Shown here in pieces: positions 11,783 through 23,806 of a stretch of DNA of 64,000 bases (positions are counted from its first letter, which is position 1; every line of letters begins with the position of its first letter). The position numbers and the translations under genes were made by a program. Below the pieces are notes generated by a model. That model was not told the origin of the DNA, made no database searches, and was given only the letters and a program-made list of their open reading frames with translations. Location: contig OW121846.1 of assembly GCA_933228895.1 (NCBI GenBank), forward strand, positions 146,400,746 to 146,464,745. The letters run 5' to 3'. Source of the stretch: Platycnemis pennipes. Its lineage: Eukaryota; Arthropoda; Insecta; Odonata; Platycnemididae.

Positions 11783-13676
11783 CCCTAGTAGCACAATTAA
11801 TGCTCACAATACGCTGAGCACATTTTCATAAAATATGTTCAATATGTTGAAAATGTTTCTAGCATACGCTGAGCATTAACAAATGTCCGGGTAATCATAT
11901 GCTAGAAATGTGCTGAAAACATTTTCAGAAATATATGCTGAGTGTGCTGTCAACACAGGCATGGCATATTTGAGAAAACATGCTGAGCATATTTCAATTA
12001 TGTTATGTAGTATATTTAATCTATCACCATTCAGGGTCATTTTTATCAGAGGAAGAAAAGTCCCAAAAGCAAATCAAGTGGAAGAAATTTGAACTTCAAT
12101 ACCGGTATTTCAGTCAAAAATGTACCATATACTATGGCCAGTTTTTAACTGAAATATCGGAGTTTGATTTTCTTCCATTTAACTAGCTTTCCGGGCTTTT
12201 CTTCATCCGAATAAAATATCTTCAGCACAAGATGTGACAGAATTAGGAGACTTCCGATCGTTGCTCCGACCGTATTTCATCTTAAAGTTAGATGCAAAGT
12301 ACAACTATTCGTAATGTTTTACTTATGATCCTCTTTTCAATGGGTGACAAGTGAAGGAGTGAAGTGCCCACAATTGCAACTTCACACTTAATTTTCACGA
12401 CTTTCGGGAAATGATTTCAAAACGAAGCAGCTGTATATTTAAACATTTATTAGTATTCCTTCTAAATTCAATTATTTCATTCACTTGACGATCTGTACCA
12501 CATAAAACATGCGTTTCAACATACTACGCGTCCTCTCAAAGAAAACCAGTATGACAGCACACGACACGAGAATATATAGAATTGAGATCGCTTTTGCACA
12601 ACACCAACAACATAACTTTAATTTTATTTCTTCAGCATATTTAATAACCATATGTATTTTTAATACACTCTCCTCTCAGTAATGTAACTACATTTTCCTG
12701 AGAGCAAGTTCTTTTAAATTGTTTCAACACTCGTCACTGCACTAAGGTTAATCAACAATTCCGATGTTTTCACTTTCACATATGGTCTATAGTTGAATTA
12801 TGTCCTCGTTAGCTCATTCCAAAATTCTGAACACGGTAATAAGATAACATTTCTGACAGAAGAAAAAGAATTGTCGTTACTACTCGAGGCAGGAATCCAA
12901 TGAAAACCATTAGAAGGGTTATTAAAAACAATGACAAATTGATGAATTTTCTTCAACAAAATCTATTTTCAATTATGTAAATAATTACTCGCTGTACCTA
13001 GGATTCAGCTGAATCTCCTGAATGCTCGAACATAATCATCGATGATAGAATGATCATCCCATTATCAAATTAAGCTGCCGTCAACACCAACAGCTTAAAA
13101 TGCAATTTAGTGAGTTGACTCTGGCTAACTTCCACATTCGTTTCTCAACATAATTCGCCACCGCTCTGCTTTGCAATGTTACCCTTTCCAAACGCCGCGA
13201 AATATGAGATGAATGTTGAGCTAAATGAACACCATCGGCACAATTATGAATATACAACACAGTTATTTACTATCATTAACATTAATTTAGGTACGGTACA
13301 AAAACCATGGACATACCAACGAAATTAAGTGTGACGATGATGGCAATATTGGTATGATCAGTTATCATAACATGACTGAAGACGATCATGGACTGGTAAA
13401 TTCAACTCAAAACTGCAAAGTTGTAGACTTAGAGTTATGGAAACGTATAAATAAACATGTCTATCAATAAACAATGAGCTATTTCCATCAAAATATTTTG
13501 AGCATGTTTTTCTAACATATGCAAGAAATATGCGGACTGCATGTTATAAAATGAGTGGCTCCTAAAATGACATGAAAACATGTTCAGCATATGCTCACAA
13601 TATGATTCGAAAATGTTTCCTTGAGCATAATGGAAATGCCGTGAGCATGTGCTCAGCATCTTTTGTGCTACTAGGG
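11783..13676. mobile_element. 1.9-kb TIR DNA transposon, TA duplication, non-autonomous
   Basis: Starts CCCTAGTAGCACAA and ends with its exact inverse, TTGTGCTACTAGGG with one base of slippage, flanked by TA at 11781-11782 and 13677-13678. The outer 200 bp on each side hold many copies of GCTGAGCAT or its inverse and of the related ATGCTCA motif, a pattern typical of transposase-binding subterminal repeats. The interior has no transposase. It lies 64 bp inside the left end of piggyBac-A. Confidence 0.85.
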
Positions 13677-13900
13677 TAAGGACCCCAAATATATGCCTAA
13701 AAAAATTATTGTTGTACAAAATGTGCAATACAATTTTTTTTACTGGCAGGTTTTCCTGCCACTGGGATATACCTAAAGGTAACAAAAAGTTGATGTAGAG
13801 GGTTTTCATATTATTTATTTGTACAATGCATTATTTGTACAAAATCATTTATAGAATTATAAATGAGCAATAGTAATTGACAATACTTCAAGATTTCAAG

Positions 13901-15242
13901 ATGGCTGACGTTAGTGTTGATGTATGTGCATCGTGCTCTAAAAATCTCGACGAAAAGCATAATATTGTTACTTGTGAGTTCAGCTGCCTATCGCAGTTTC
14001 ATTTGCAGTGCACAGGCCTAAGTAAGGCAATATTGAATACTCTGAATTCACATCGTGATATTGTATATCGTTGTGATAACTGTCAGGTGATGCCCTCCCG
14101 CCAAATTCGCGATGTAAATGATACGATTGAAAAGTTCATTACCAAGCACGAGAATCTCCAGACTATTGTTAAGGACTTGATAGATAAATTCTCGCAGTGT
14201 CAAGAGACTATAGTTGCTCAAAGTGGTGAATTAAAATTACTTAAATCTGACGTACACCGTTTGATAACGAACGACGTCGCCGGCTCAAAAATACCTGAAA
14301 AAAAAGTTCGTTTTGCCGGTAATAACGAGGCCAATGCCAAAAGTGAAGGTGGTAATTCTAGTAATACCTATTCTGCGATGGTGAGAGTTGATTATCCAAG
14401 AGCTGCAGATGTGCATCATGAGTCAACCATACTCCAGCCCTCCGTGCCGTCGGAGTTCCACGAGAAGCAATTGCAACACGGTAAGTTAACTTACCGTATC
14501 ACAAACTCAGCGAATCACTACTGATACGACGTCTGATGACGATCGACACTGTCGACAGTGAGCGTACTACTCTCCATCCATCTGAGGATTCTCTTCCGGA
14601 GGGGAAAATTACCCGAAAGGAAGATGGATACAAGGTATTTTTGTCGCGCAGAGCAAGTATCCGTGGTACTGCAACTAACGACTGCCCTTTGCTAGCCAGC
14701 CCCAAGAAGGACATTTTCATAGAATAAATATAAAACTCCTTAACCCATTAATACCCAGAATTTCTTTTTCTGCCGATTTAAATGAAACTTACCATTTTTA
14801 TTCCTACCCTAGTAGCACAATTACTGTCCAGATTCCACACATTCATGTGTGGAATCTGGACAGTAAAACTAAATCCGTTGACGTTGACAAGTATTTAAAA
14901 TCGAAATTTGACTTTGACATCGATGTGACAGCTCTTAACTCTAGGGGACCATACTCATCATTTAAAATTACAGTGAATGGTGAACATTATGAAAAGGTGT
15001 CCAATCCTTCCCTATGGCCTGTTGACGCGGAAATCAACCGGTTTATTGTCTTTCGAAGGAAAGACAAGGAATCGGTTGGAAGGAAAGACATTAAACCGGA
15101 CAAAGAAAGAAGTCAACGTAAAGAGGAGACTCTAAGCAATCTATCCATCAATAAGAGTAGCCCAAGCAATGATACAGTTGACCAGAGTGACAGCTATCAA
15201 AATGGTAGTGATGTGGCTCAAAAGCCTGTCACCCGTGGCTAA
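13901..15242 (+). pseudogene. LINE family A ORF1 (PHD-finger protein), broken
   Basis: The likely start is the ATG at 13901 (MADVSVD), matching the copy at 49534, rather than the in-frame ATG at 13877. The N-terminal 55 residues carry a C-x2-C ... C ... C ... H-x2-C ... C-x2-C pattern, the PHD-like finger of CR1 ORF1 proteins, which acts in ribonucleoprotein assembly. A coiled-coil-like stretch and a basic, Ser-rich region follow. Compared with the copy at 48429-49534 it has a frame break near 14490-14540, a 9-bp loss of the KKR residues near 14650, and a 125-bp insertion at 14712-14836. The C-terminal part (14847-15242) remains open. Confidence 0.85.
14712..14836 (+). other. 125-bp patch inserted in LINE ORF1
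   Basis: Positions 14713-14823 are identical to 11689-11799, which spans the left flank of piggyBac-A, its TTAA and terminus, and the first bases of the 1.9-kb TIR element. The next 13 nt are the reverse complement of the adjacent LINE sequence, creating a perfect 17-bp inverted repeat (14824-14840 and 14847-14863). The uninterrupted LINE copy near 48735 shows the ancestral junction. Confidence 0.9.
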
Positions 15243-15315
15243 CATGGAATTTACAAACCAAAAAAAAGCATGACTAGGCCAAGGTAACCCTAAAAAAGGT
15301 ATTTTTTTCTTCTAT

Positions 15316-17828
15316 ATGAATATTCAATCGATGCGTAACAAGTCCAGTAATCTGAAAGTGCTCCTTCAAGAATTAGACACTGACATTCTTTTGTTAAGTG
15401 AACATTGGCTAACCGTCAATGAGCTCAGTACTTATGCAATAAATGGCCTCAAACTATTGTCACAGTTTTGTAGGTCTGAATCGAGAGGGGGTGGAGTGGC
15501 GATTTTCGGTAAAGAAAATCTCAGTGTTTCTGCTCTTACCTACAATGAAAGCACTGAAAAAGAATTTGAGTGCTCCATAGTAATTGTTAAAATCAAAACA
15601 CTTCGGATAGCTGTTATTTCACTTTACAGATCACCCTCTGCCAGTGTAACTTCTTTTTTAAGGAATCTTAGTGATCTCTTCCAATTTGTAAATTCAGCTG
15701 GCATTGATAATGTTCTTGTTTTTGGTGACTTTAATATAAATATGTTGGGTAAAAGCTCATCATGTGATGATTTAATAAATTTACTTAACTCTTTTGGCTT
15801 GAAGGTTGTAAATGACCAACCTACTAGGGTGTGCTCCCACTCAGCCACCTTAATTGATCTTATTGTGACTGATCTTCCAACAAACATGCTATCGCATTCT
15901 GTTGTACCAAGTGAACTTTCGGACCACTACGGCCTTGAGCTTAAGCTGTTACCTATGAATAATGTCCAAATTAACAAATTGCATGTACAGAAGCGTCATT
16001 ATTGTGTTGATGCTTTTTCAATCTTCCTGTCTTGTCTCTCTCAGGAAACTTGGGAAGATGTTTATGTAGCCCAAGATGTTGAGTCTAAGTTCAGAATTTT
16101 CATGAATATTTTCTTAATGTATTTTAATCATGCTTTCCCCTCTAAGACTATTACTACTAATTCTAGACCAAAAAAAATAACATTCCCAGAATATCTAATA
16201 AACATGGGCAAACATGTACGTCACTTACGTCAGCTAAGTAAATTCACCGATCATTCCTTACGTGACATGTACCTTGTCAATTTGAAAAGCTATAAAAAGT
16301 GCATTCAGGACTTCATCAAAGATCATAATGTTACTTACATCTCCTCATCCAGCAATTGTGTAAAAGCTGCTTGGAATATCATTAAACACCATACAAGTGC
16401 AAGCAGTGAATCACATAGTTCTTCATGCATGACTTTCAACAAAACTCCAATAACGGACCCAGTTGCTATTGCGGACCGTTTCAATAAACAATTCTGCCAT
16501 GTTGCTCCAAGTAGTGGTCTTCCAGAGCCAAAGTTGAACAAGGACCCCTATTCTTTTTTCCTTTTTCCCTCAGACCCTGCAGAATTTCTTCCCATCATTA
16601 ACTCCCTGGCAAATAAGTGGTCTGCAGGTTATGACGAAGTGTCTGTGCCTGTTGTCAAAAGTGCCTCCAGATGGATAGCCAAACCTCTATCTGATATCTT
16701 CAACTCATCAATTTCAGAGGGTCGTTTTCCAACTTACTTAAAAATAGCATTTTATCCAGTAAATTAATACATATTGGTATAATTGGTAATGCTCATTCAT
16801 GGATTATGTCATACCTCTCTAATCGCAAGCAAATTGTCCAATACAGAAGTAAGTCTAAGATGGGAATAAACACCTATAAATCTGGTACTCTTGAAACAAG
16901 TTGTGGTGTTCCTCAGGGTTCTATTTTGGGACCCCTTTTGTTTATAATTTTTATAAATGACCTTCCTCTTTCATTGCCCAATTGCAGTGCAATTTTATAT
17001 GCAGATGACACTTCCTCCATAAACTCTGGGATGACCTTGGATGACCTGTCTATCAGCACAAGGCACACCTTAAACAGTATGGTGAATTGGTGTCTCGAAA
17101 ACAACCTGATCCTTAACAACAGTAAATCTTGCTTCATGCAGTTTCACTGTAAAATATCACCACCAACATCTACCTTACAATTAAGAATCAATAATGAGAG
17201 TATTCATCGCTCTTCTTCCACTGACTTTCTTGGTTTTCATCTTAGTGAGGATCTTGATTGGTCGCTCCATATGAATAAAATTATACGGAAAATCTCGACT
17301 GGCATCTTCATGCTAAGGAAACTAGCCCCAATTACCTCAACTGACACTTTAAAACTAGTCTATTATGCTGCAATTCATTCCCACCTGTCCTACGGGATTA
17401 TCTTCTGGGGTAACAGTAGTGCTGCAATTAAAGCTTTCTCTTCTCAAAAAAGATCAGTTAAAGCCATTGTTAGAGTGTCCATTAGAGCACCTGGAAGACC
17501 TCTCTTCAAAGCACTAAATATACTTACTCTACCTTGTTTGTATATTTTACAATGCTGCACCTTCGTAAAAAGTAATCCCTCCCTGTTTCCACCAAGTTCA
17601 ACCATTCATCAGCACTCCACTCGTTCCAAGAACCACATTCACCTTCATAGTTATAATCTGACTGCTGTCCAACATGGACCGCATCACTCTGCATCCGTTG
17701 TATACAATAAATTGCCCCAAACAATTAAGTTAATAAAATCTCCTTATACTTTCAAATGCCAATTAAAGAAAATGTTGCTCAACAAAGGCTACTACAGTGT
17801 AAATGAATATTTTTCTGACAGTCTATAA
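15316..17828 (+). pseudogene. LINE family A ORF2 (endonuclease + reverse transcriptase), internal deletion
   Basis: The first part (15316-16767) has the endonuclease motifs in order: N-I-Q-S, SEHWL, YRSPSA, GDFN and SDHYGL. A linker and the start of the RT follow. At about 16750 the frame jumps directly to sequence normally after RT motif A (SWIMSYLSNRKQ), so about 140 codons including the first catalytic Asp are missing. The second part (16806-17828) keeps motif B (GVPQGSILGPLL), motif C (YADD) and the thumb region (FLGFHLSEDLDW). Loss of motif A makes it catalytically dead. Confidence 0.9.
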
Positions 17829-17949
17829 TATTTGTATTATAAATGTTTGTATTGTGTAAAATGTTTTTTGTATTTTTATATGTTTTCATGACTATGTTCT
17901 ATGTCAAATTCTTGACCAACGGAACAATAAATATTATTATTACTAATAA

Positions 17950-19220
17950 TAGTCTTTTGATTGGGAATATGGTATAGCTTGTGACACTCTGGATGTAAAT
18001 CAACATTACATTTTCCACACAAATGTTGAACGTCAGCCACATTGTGCATTGGGCTGGTCGCTTCTTACCATCCAATGTTCAATTTTATCAAAACGAACGC
18101 CTTCGTGAGCTGCTCCTCTTTTTTGAAGTTTAGGTCCTGAAACTTTTAGTAACTATAAACAACACTGCTGTTGAAAGTTTGCCCATGTAAAATCATATCC
18201 CAAGTCTTGGTATAAACGCCAGGCATTTACCATAGATGCATTTAAACCCCAGGCAAATAATGGCCACCACCATTTATAGAGCAAATTCCAGCTCTATATG
18301 TTGCCACAAACTGGTCATGAGAATCCACGCCACCCATGTATTTATTGTAGACAGCAACAAGCTGAAGTTGGGGAAATTCAATTGCCTTCTTTTCTTTTCC
18401 ACTCCATCGTTTAGCTTTTGTGATTGTTTTCATTTTGACAATGTTGCTGATGACGGTAAATATTCGGTTATCATTCCATCAGACACCAACTGCGTTGTCT
18501 GCAACTGTTTTTTTCCAAGGTGTGCCTCTCTCCTTGTTCTGCATGGCTGACTTCTGTGTCAGAGGAGATTTGTGTAAGGGGTTATCTCGTATAGTTCCAG
18601 TTCCTCCAATCCCGCTCTTGGCTAACTCAGAGAGCAGACTGATAGACGTAGGAAAGTTCTCAAATACCTACAACTTGACTGCCTTTCCTGATCTCAGCTT
18701 TTTGAAGGAGACCAGTTACAACATTAAAACCTTAGCCATTTCCAGGAATGGGATGTGTTGTGCTACTTCCACAGTATGGCTCGGCATGCAGTAAATATCC
18801 ATCTGATCTGTGAAGTTACCACAGTTTGAAACCAAATGTTAGAGTTTCCCTCGAATAAATTTTTTTGTCCCATACCTGCCATTATAGGGCACAATTTTCT
18901 CATCAGTGCTTAGATACTTAGTACTATCCACAACATTTAATGCCTTGCTCAAAATTTCAAAAATTGGCCTGTGATCTTCATCGATACCCATGTTGTCTGC
19001 AAAGTGAAGACGCCTCATTATGTCATAGAAGATATTTCGTCACATAGATTTGGACACAAGAGGATCGTGAACATACAGGGATGTACTCCAATAGAATCGC
19101 CTATGTGAAAGTTTATTATACTCAGAAATCATTTAAATTCCTAGGAAAACAAGAATATTATCTTTAGAGAGCATTTCTGTTGAAAGACCATTCCACATTG
19201 AATAAAATATGCTATGGTGA
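17950..19220 (-). pseudogene. piggyBac-A transposase, decayed
   Basis: Minus-strand reading frames, shifted and with stops, give recognisable DDE_Tnp_1_7 blocks in order: RRFYWS, MRRLHFADN, TDEKIVPYNGRYG with its catalytic Asp, SELAKSGIGGTGT, YNKYMGGVDSHDQ with its catalytic Asp, and a C-terminal Cys/His cluster (CGKCNVDLHPECHKLYH) typical of the piggyBac DNA-binding RING/CRD. The N-terminal roughly 100 residues are absent, because the element's end follows within 70 bp. The family-A LINE inserted just past the Cys cluster. Confidence 0.85.
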
Positions 19221-19369
19221 AGAATTAAATCTACTAGTAGAATCATGGTAGTAGAATGCCAGGAAATCCTGCCACTGGGATATAATGGGTTAAAGTCCTG
19301 GTATCTTATTCATTCGAGCATTGTTTGCATTATAGCCTTTACTATATTTGCTGGTTATCACAGATTACA

Positions 19370-19840
19370 GTAAATCCTCACTAACACGAATCGCAAGGGA
19401 CCAGGAAAAGAGTTCATGTTAAGGAAAGTTAAGGTTAACGACATCACGTCGTGACAAAAAAGTGTGAGTAAGCTTGTACTATGTCAATTATAGTGACGTC
19501 AATAGTGGCTCATTTCCACATAGTGGCAGTGTCTGCAATAGCTACCACTCCTCGGGTGTCTCCTTTTCAATAGCGGCTCCTTGTTATCAGCAGGATGGAC
19601 ATCAGAAGGAGTCCAGGCTTTCTCGAAGCAACTTCTGATATGCTCCCCAGAAACAGATTCCCAAGCTGCTCCAATGGCTCATATAGCATCTAAAACAGTC
19701 CAACTAAGACTATCGCTGCCTTCCTCTGCATGGATTGCTGCTCGTACCAGGCGAGTCTGATATCCTCTTTTTATCAGAGCGATGATTCCTTGGTCTAATG
19801 GCTGCAAATGACTTGTTGTGTTTGGTGGAAAGAACTAATA
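19370..19840 (-). pseudogene. Tigger/pogo transposase fragment
   Basis: The minus strand at 19560-19840 encodes LPPNTTSHLQPLDQG, the conserved block around the third region of the DDE-1 domain, followed by IIALIKRGYQTRL and AWESVSGEHIRSCFEKAW. One in-frame stop is present. At 19370 a CAGTAAATCCTCACTAACACG stretch resembles a pogo-type terminal repeat. The catalytic N-terminal half is missing. Confidence 0.75.
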
Positions 19841-20099
19841 ATAATACTGAGCGAATTCAAGCCTGGCTTCCAGGGTTCTTTCGTTTGTCACAGGTTTTAT
19901 CGCTGGCCTGTAATTGTGAATACCTGCATCATGGTATCACCACCATATTTTTGAACTGCTACAATTCATTCATAGTTGCCTTTTGATGACAGCAGCTCCA
20001 CTGGTCAACAAAAGATGATCTAAATAACTCTGTCGCACTTGTTTGCCCTGTTGCCTAGCTGTGCACTGAAGCCTCCCACTTTTCGGTCTTCATTTTTAA

Positions 20100-20280
20100 G
20101 TCTCATCACCCTCCCTGTACCCTCCCTCGTTTGGTCCATCTATCAATAGTACTCCTATCTACTTCTAATTCTTGGGCAATAGCCGTCACTTCCACTCCTG
20201 CCTCCAACATCCCTATAATTTTGCCTCTGTATGCTTTAAGTGCGACCGTGGGACGGTGCTGCATGAACTCGACAGCTATG
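20100..20280 (-). pseudogene. Tc1/mariner-like helix-turn-helix fragment
   Basis: The minus strand reads KAYRGKIIGMLEAGVEVTAI followed by AQELEVDRSTIDRWTKRGRV, a Tc1-type paired-like HTH. The following basic stretch is frameshifted. No catalytic domain is found next to it. Confidence 0.6.
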
Positions 20281-20700
20281 CTTGGCTATACCTGGCCCAA
20301 GTATAACGCGGCACATGAACTCACTAGCATTCCGATCACCATCCGGCAACCACAGGGAGGGCTAGAGGGGCAATTGCCCCCCAGCCCACCCCCCTCCAAA
20401 ATGTCGAATATTTTTTTTGGACCTAAAACTGAAAGTCTTAATAATTTTTTTCCCACAAAGTACGGTTTTAGGTATATTCTTTAACTCTATAAGACTTTCT
20501 TTTTCATTTTACAAGAGCCACAGTAAAGCAAAATAATATTTCATGAAACAGGGCAACAAAATAAGCACACTGAAATGTGCCTTTTTGCAGATAGTTTATA
20601 ACAAATTCTTGGGAGGACACGCCCGGACCACCTTTTTCCTGGGGTGTACTCCATCCCCCACAGCCGCCGTGGCATGCAGGTGCCCCAATCTCTGGTCTGG

Positions 20701-21258
20701 AGCCGCCTCTGGCAGACCAGATCATGCCCGTGAAATTTTTTAAGCACTATTATCTCTAGTACCGAAGTAGTAGGAATTATTGGCATGCACTGGAGCCGCC
20801 TCTGGCAGACCAGATCATGGACGTGAAATTTTTTAAGCACTATTATCTCTAGTACCGAAGTAGTAGGAATTATTGGCATGCACTGGAGCCGCCTCTGGCA
20901 GACCAGATCATGGACGTGAAATTTTTTAAGCACTATTATCTCTAGTACCGAAGTAGTAGGAATTATTGGCATGCACTGGAGCCGCCTCTGGCAGACCAGA
21001 TCATGGACGTGAAATTTTTTAAGCACTATTATCTCTAGTACCGAAGTAGTAGGAATTATTGGCATGCACTGGAGCCGCCTCTGGCAGACCAGATCATGGA
21101 CGTGAAATTTTTTAAGCACTATTATCTCTAGTACCGAAGTAGTAGGAATTATTGGCATGCACTGGAGCCGCCTCTGGCAGACCAGATCATGGACGTGAAA
21201 TTTTTTAAGCACTATTATCTCTAGTACCGAAGTAGTAGGAATTATTGGCATGCACTCG
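20701..21258. repeat. Tandem array, 93-bp unit, 6 copies
   Basis: AGCCGCCTCTGGCAGACCAG starts at 20701, 20794, 20887, 20980, 21073 and 21166, exactly 93 bp apart. Copies 2-6 appear identical, and copy 1 differs at ATGCCCGTG versus ATGGACGTG. As 93 is 31 codons without a stop on the minus strand, it produces a 236-codon repetitive open frame (20541-21251) that I regard as fortuitous. Confidence 0.95.
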
Positions 21259-21797
21259 TGTGGTTTTCACCATGGTAGCATCAAAAAACACTTTCGGCAA
21301 TGAATGATATTTAAAAGCAAAGAAACAACACTGAGCATGATTACTGGCAAAACTGCATTTACGATGCAACGTTCTATTGAAAGGCACCATTTTTTTTTGT
21401 GAAATAAGAGAGAAAATTCCACTGTCAAGTAGCAGTAGTAGGAAAATACTATTTTCAGAGCTCCAACTGATTGTGAGAGCAAGAGTAACCCCCACTGAAG
21501 TCTAGCGTTATTTTAAATAACTAACTGTTGTAAATTGCAATTAAAGTATTTTTCCCCGAACATAACAGTGAGGGAATGTTATCCAGTTTGAGTGAGACGA
21601 TTATCGAACATTTTCCCAACCCTTCCACACGGTCGTAAAGGTTTTCGAGTTGGAGTGCACCCCACGGGATGACATTTCCAAAGACGATGGCAACCTTTGG
21701 GTGGACTCACATAGTTTTTGTGAGCATGGAAATTATTTTTCTTTCAAATCTTCTTGGTGATGAAGAATAGTTGCATGTGATTATAGTGAATACATAC

Positions 21798-21900
21798 AGT
21801 AGAACCTCACTAATGAAACTTTCAGCGGACAACCAAAAAAAGTATCATAAGTGAGGAAGTTTTATAACAGAGGTTTCATAGTAAGGGAACATGAAACCCT
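21798..21900 (+). mobile_element. Possible pogo/Tigger terminal remnant
   Basis: Begins CAGTAGAACCTCACTAATG after TA and contains a partly inverted echo (AGTGAGGAAGTTTTATAAC), as in Tigger MITEs. No clear right end was found. Confidence 0.4.
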
Positions 21901-22084
21901 TTTCAAATGTCCAATTTAGTCTTTTTTGCTTCATGTTTGCAGTTGCATGTTTAGATGCAGGCGAATGAAGTTGATAATTTATCGTTTTTCACGCAACTAT
22001 ACAAATAAATGTATGTTCCTGAAGCCTAGACAGAAACAGTGTGCATTTTCAATCCTGAAATAATGTAAGATCTGTTCCCAAAGT

Positions 22085-22165
22085 TGAATTTCTTGGTCTA
22101 ATAGTTAGCATTCCTGGCACTTGACCAGCAGGGCCTAGTTTCAATTAATGCTTGGCACATTTCGT
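22085..22165 (+). mobile_element. tRNA-like SINE head
   Basis: TTGGTCTAATAGTTAGCATTC resembles a box-A region, and GTTTCAATTAATGC about 35 nt further is a degenerate box B. The rest is not recognisable. Confidence 0.4.
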
Positions 22166-22199
22166 AATGGTGTTTACTGTCAGTTCATCTTCTACATAC

Positions 22200-23098
22200 A
22201 AGCACCAGCTTATGCAGGAGTACTGATTATTAAAAATTTGGCTGTGAATAATGGGTAATTTTTTTTCCTTTACCAACTATTTTTCTTCTAAAACAGAATA
22301 TCACTAGGTATGAACAGAGATCTAACTGAAAATAGTTTTAAGTTTCTATTAAATATCAGAAAGCAATTGGTATTAGAAGTTATATATTGTTATTCATTCA
22401 GCCATTTTGAAATTATTATTTAATTACTAAGTCAGGATCGTAGGTCTGAGCGATTTGATGGTGAAAGAAAAGATTTTTTTTGAACGAGCATCATTTGTTT
22501 TCACCTTGTCGTGATCTTTTCGGATTTGGATCCTTGCCTGGGTTTCGGATCTTTATCTTGGTTTTGGATCCTTAGTTTCGGATAATGGATTCTGAATTTC
22601 ATTCCTTTCCTAATGCTACATTTTACATATACCTATATACAAAAACAGCAACAATAGTATTTCCAAAATAACAAGTAAGTTTATTGTAGAAAAAATCTAC
22701 TTCCTATCATCTATGTGGATAATATTTTCCTGGATCAAAATTTACGAATGCAATAACAATATCTTATCACTTCTAATATAAAGTTCACTTTCCTTATTAC
22801 ATGCTCATCAAACAATACATTTTTTAAACCTGTTCGACTATTCTTTAGATTACTGATAGAAAAAACATTTTAAGTTCAATTTCATTAATATTTGAATTAT
22901 TTTCCAAAATATAAGATCCTAGTGAAGCCATATTATATCACCCTCTATACAGAAAGGTTTAAATGGAATTATAGAAAAAGGCTTCTGAGCATATCACATG
23001 CCAAGAATAATATAACATAGAACATTAAATAATAAACAAAATCAAAAACCTAAAATTAATTCAGTACACATGAATTGTATGTCAGCATACATTTGTCT
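22200..23098. other. Unassigned intronic sequence
   Basis: AT-rich. A short stretch around 22515-22590 repeats TTTCGGAT and GGATC several times. Nothing else is seen. Confidence 0.4.
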
Positions 23099-23102
23099 TT
23101 AA

Positions 23103-23243
23103 CCCTTTGGTTGCGGCACACACTCCGGAAACCTACTTGTCACATGCCGTGGAAAAGTGAAAGCGCTACAGTGAGAACGAAAAAGTACTTTCACAGCAGC
23201 CTACCATGCGATCGTACTAGGTACGTTCACAGCAGCAAAAGGG
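23103..23243. mobile_element. piggyBac-type MITE, 141 bp
   Basis: Flanked by TTAA (23099-23102 and 23244-23247). Its ends are CCCTTTGGTTGC and the inverse of CCCTTTTGCTGC (10 of 12 match). The inner part has CACAGCAG repeated and a near-palindrome around TACTAGGTA. No coding capacity. Confidence 0.8.
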
Positions 23244-23647
23244 TTAATGAGTTTACATTAACTTGGGTTGCTGTTGTTCATCAAATCCTTGAATGCTTTC
23301 AAATTCTTTTTTAGAAACAAAAACTTTATAATGTGGTCAGGAGATTCGAAATATGGAATATCTGGGGATTCAATTTTTAAGACGTTAAAATTTTTGTAGA
23401 TTATTTCAAGCTGGTAAAATAGTAATTTTGAAATGTCTTATTAATACTAACCTTTAAATTGATATTTGTGAGTTTTATACTCATAAGGGAGAGGTTGTGT
23501 AACTCGGATCATTAAATGAGATGAGCCTTTTTTTCATGCTACTAGAAGAAAAATAAAGAAATATGTGTATCAGCTTTTTTCTCCATTCTTTGCAAGAAAA
23601 AAGGTAGAATGACATGCGGGGAGCCTGCATTCTCTGAACTCAGGTAA

Positions 23648-23705
23648 GCTGACAATAGCCGAGTGAGGTAGTGTACTGCAGATAATGAAGTTCAATTCTT
23701 ATCGC
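23648..23705 (+). mobile_element. tRNA-like SINE head
   Basis: AATAGCCGAGTGAGGTAGTG (box-A-like) is followed by AGTTCAATTCTTA (box-B-like) at tRNA spacing. Ends are undefined. Confidence 0.45.
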
Positions 23706-23806
23706 TGTTTAAAATTTTTCTTTCAGTCATTGAATCAAAAATTTTATCATCCTTAATTTTCAACCCTGGTAGATATGTGGATACGGACTTTTTTTACTTT
23801 TATTGC

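Larger units (their letters stand above)
13895..17948 (+). mobile_element. CR1-like non-LTR retrotransposon, family A
   Basis: Contains ORF1 with a PHD-like zinc finger, ORF2 with an apurinic-type endonuclease and reverse transcriptase, AATAAA near 17928 and an (ATT)n-like tail. It is inserted near the C-terminal end of the minus-strand piggyBac-A transposase. It is not active: ORF1 carries an inserted patch and ORF2 lacks about 140 codons of the RT. Confidence 0.9.
11716..19293 (-). mobile_element. piggyBac-A element (interrupted)
   Basis: Flanked by TTAA at 11716-11719 and 19290-19293. The termini are CCCATTAATACCCAG on the left and, inverted, CCCATTATATCCCAG on the right (12 of 15 match). 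A decayed piggyBac transposase is encoded on the minus strand at about 17950-19220. Two later insertions enlarge it: a 1.9-kb TIR element at 11783-13676 and a LINE at about 13895-17948. Without them the element would be about 1.6 kb, so it was already internally deleted. Confidence 0.85.

Noticed and set aside
20541..21251. 236-codon repetitive open frame on the minus strand
   Set aside because: It follows from a 93-bp (31-codon) tandem unit lacking a stop; there is no domain, and it ends in unrelated sequence.
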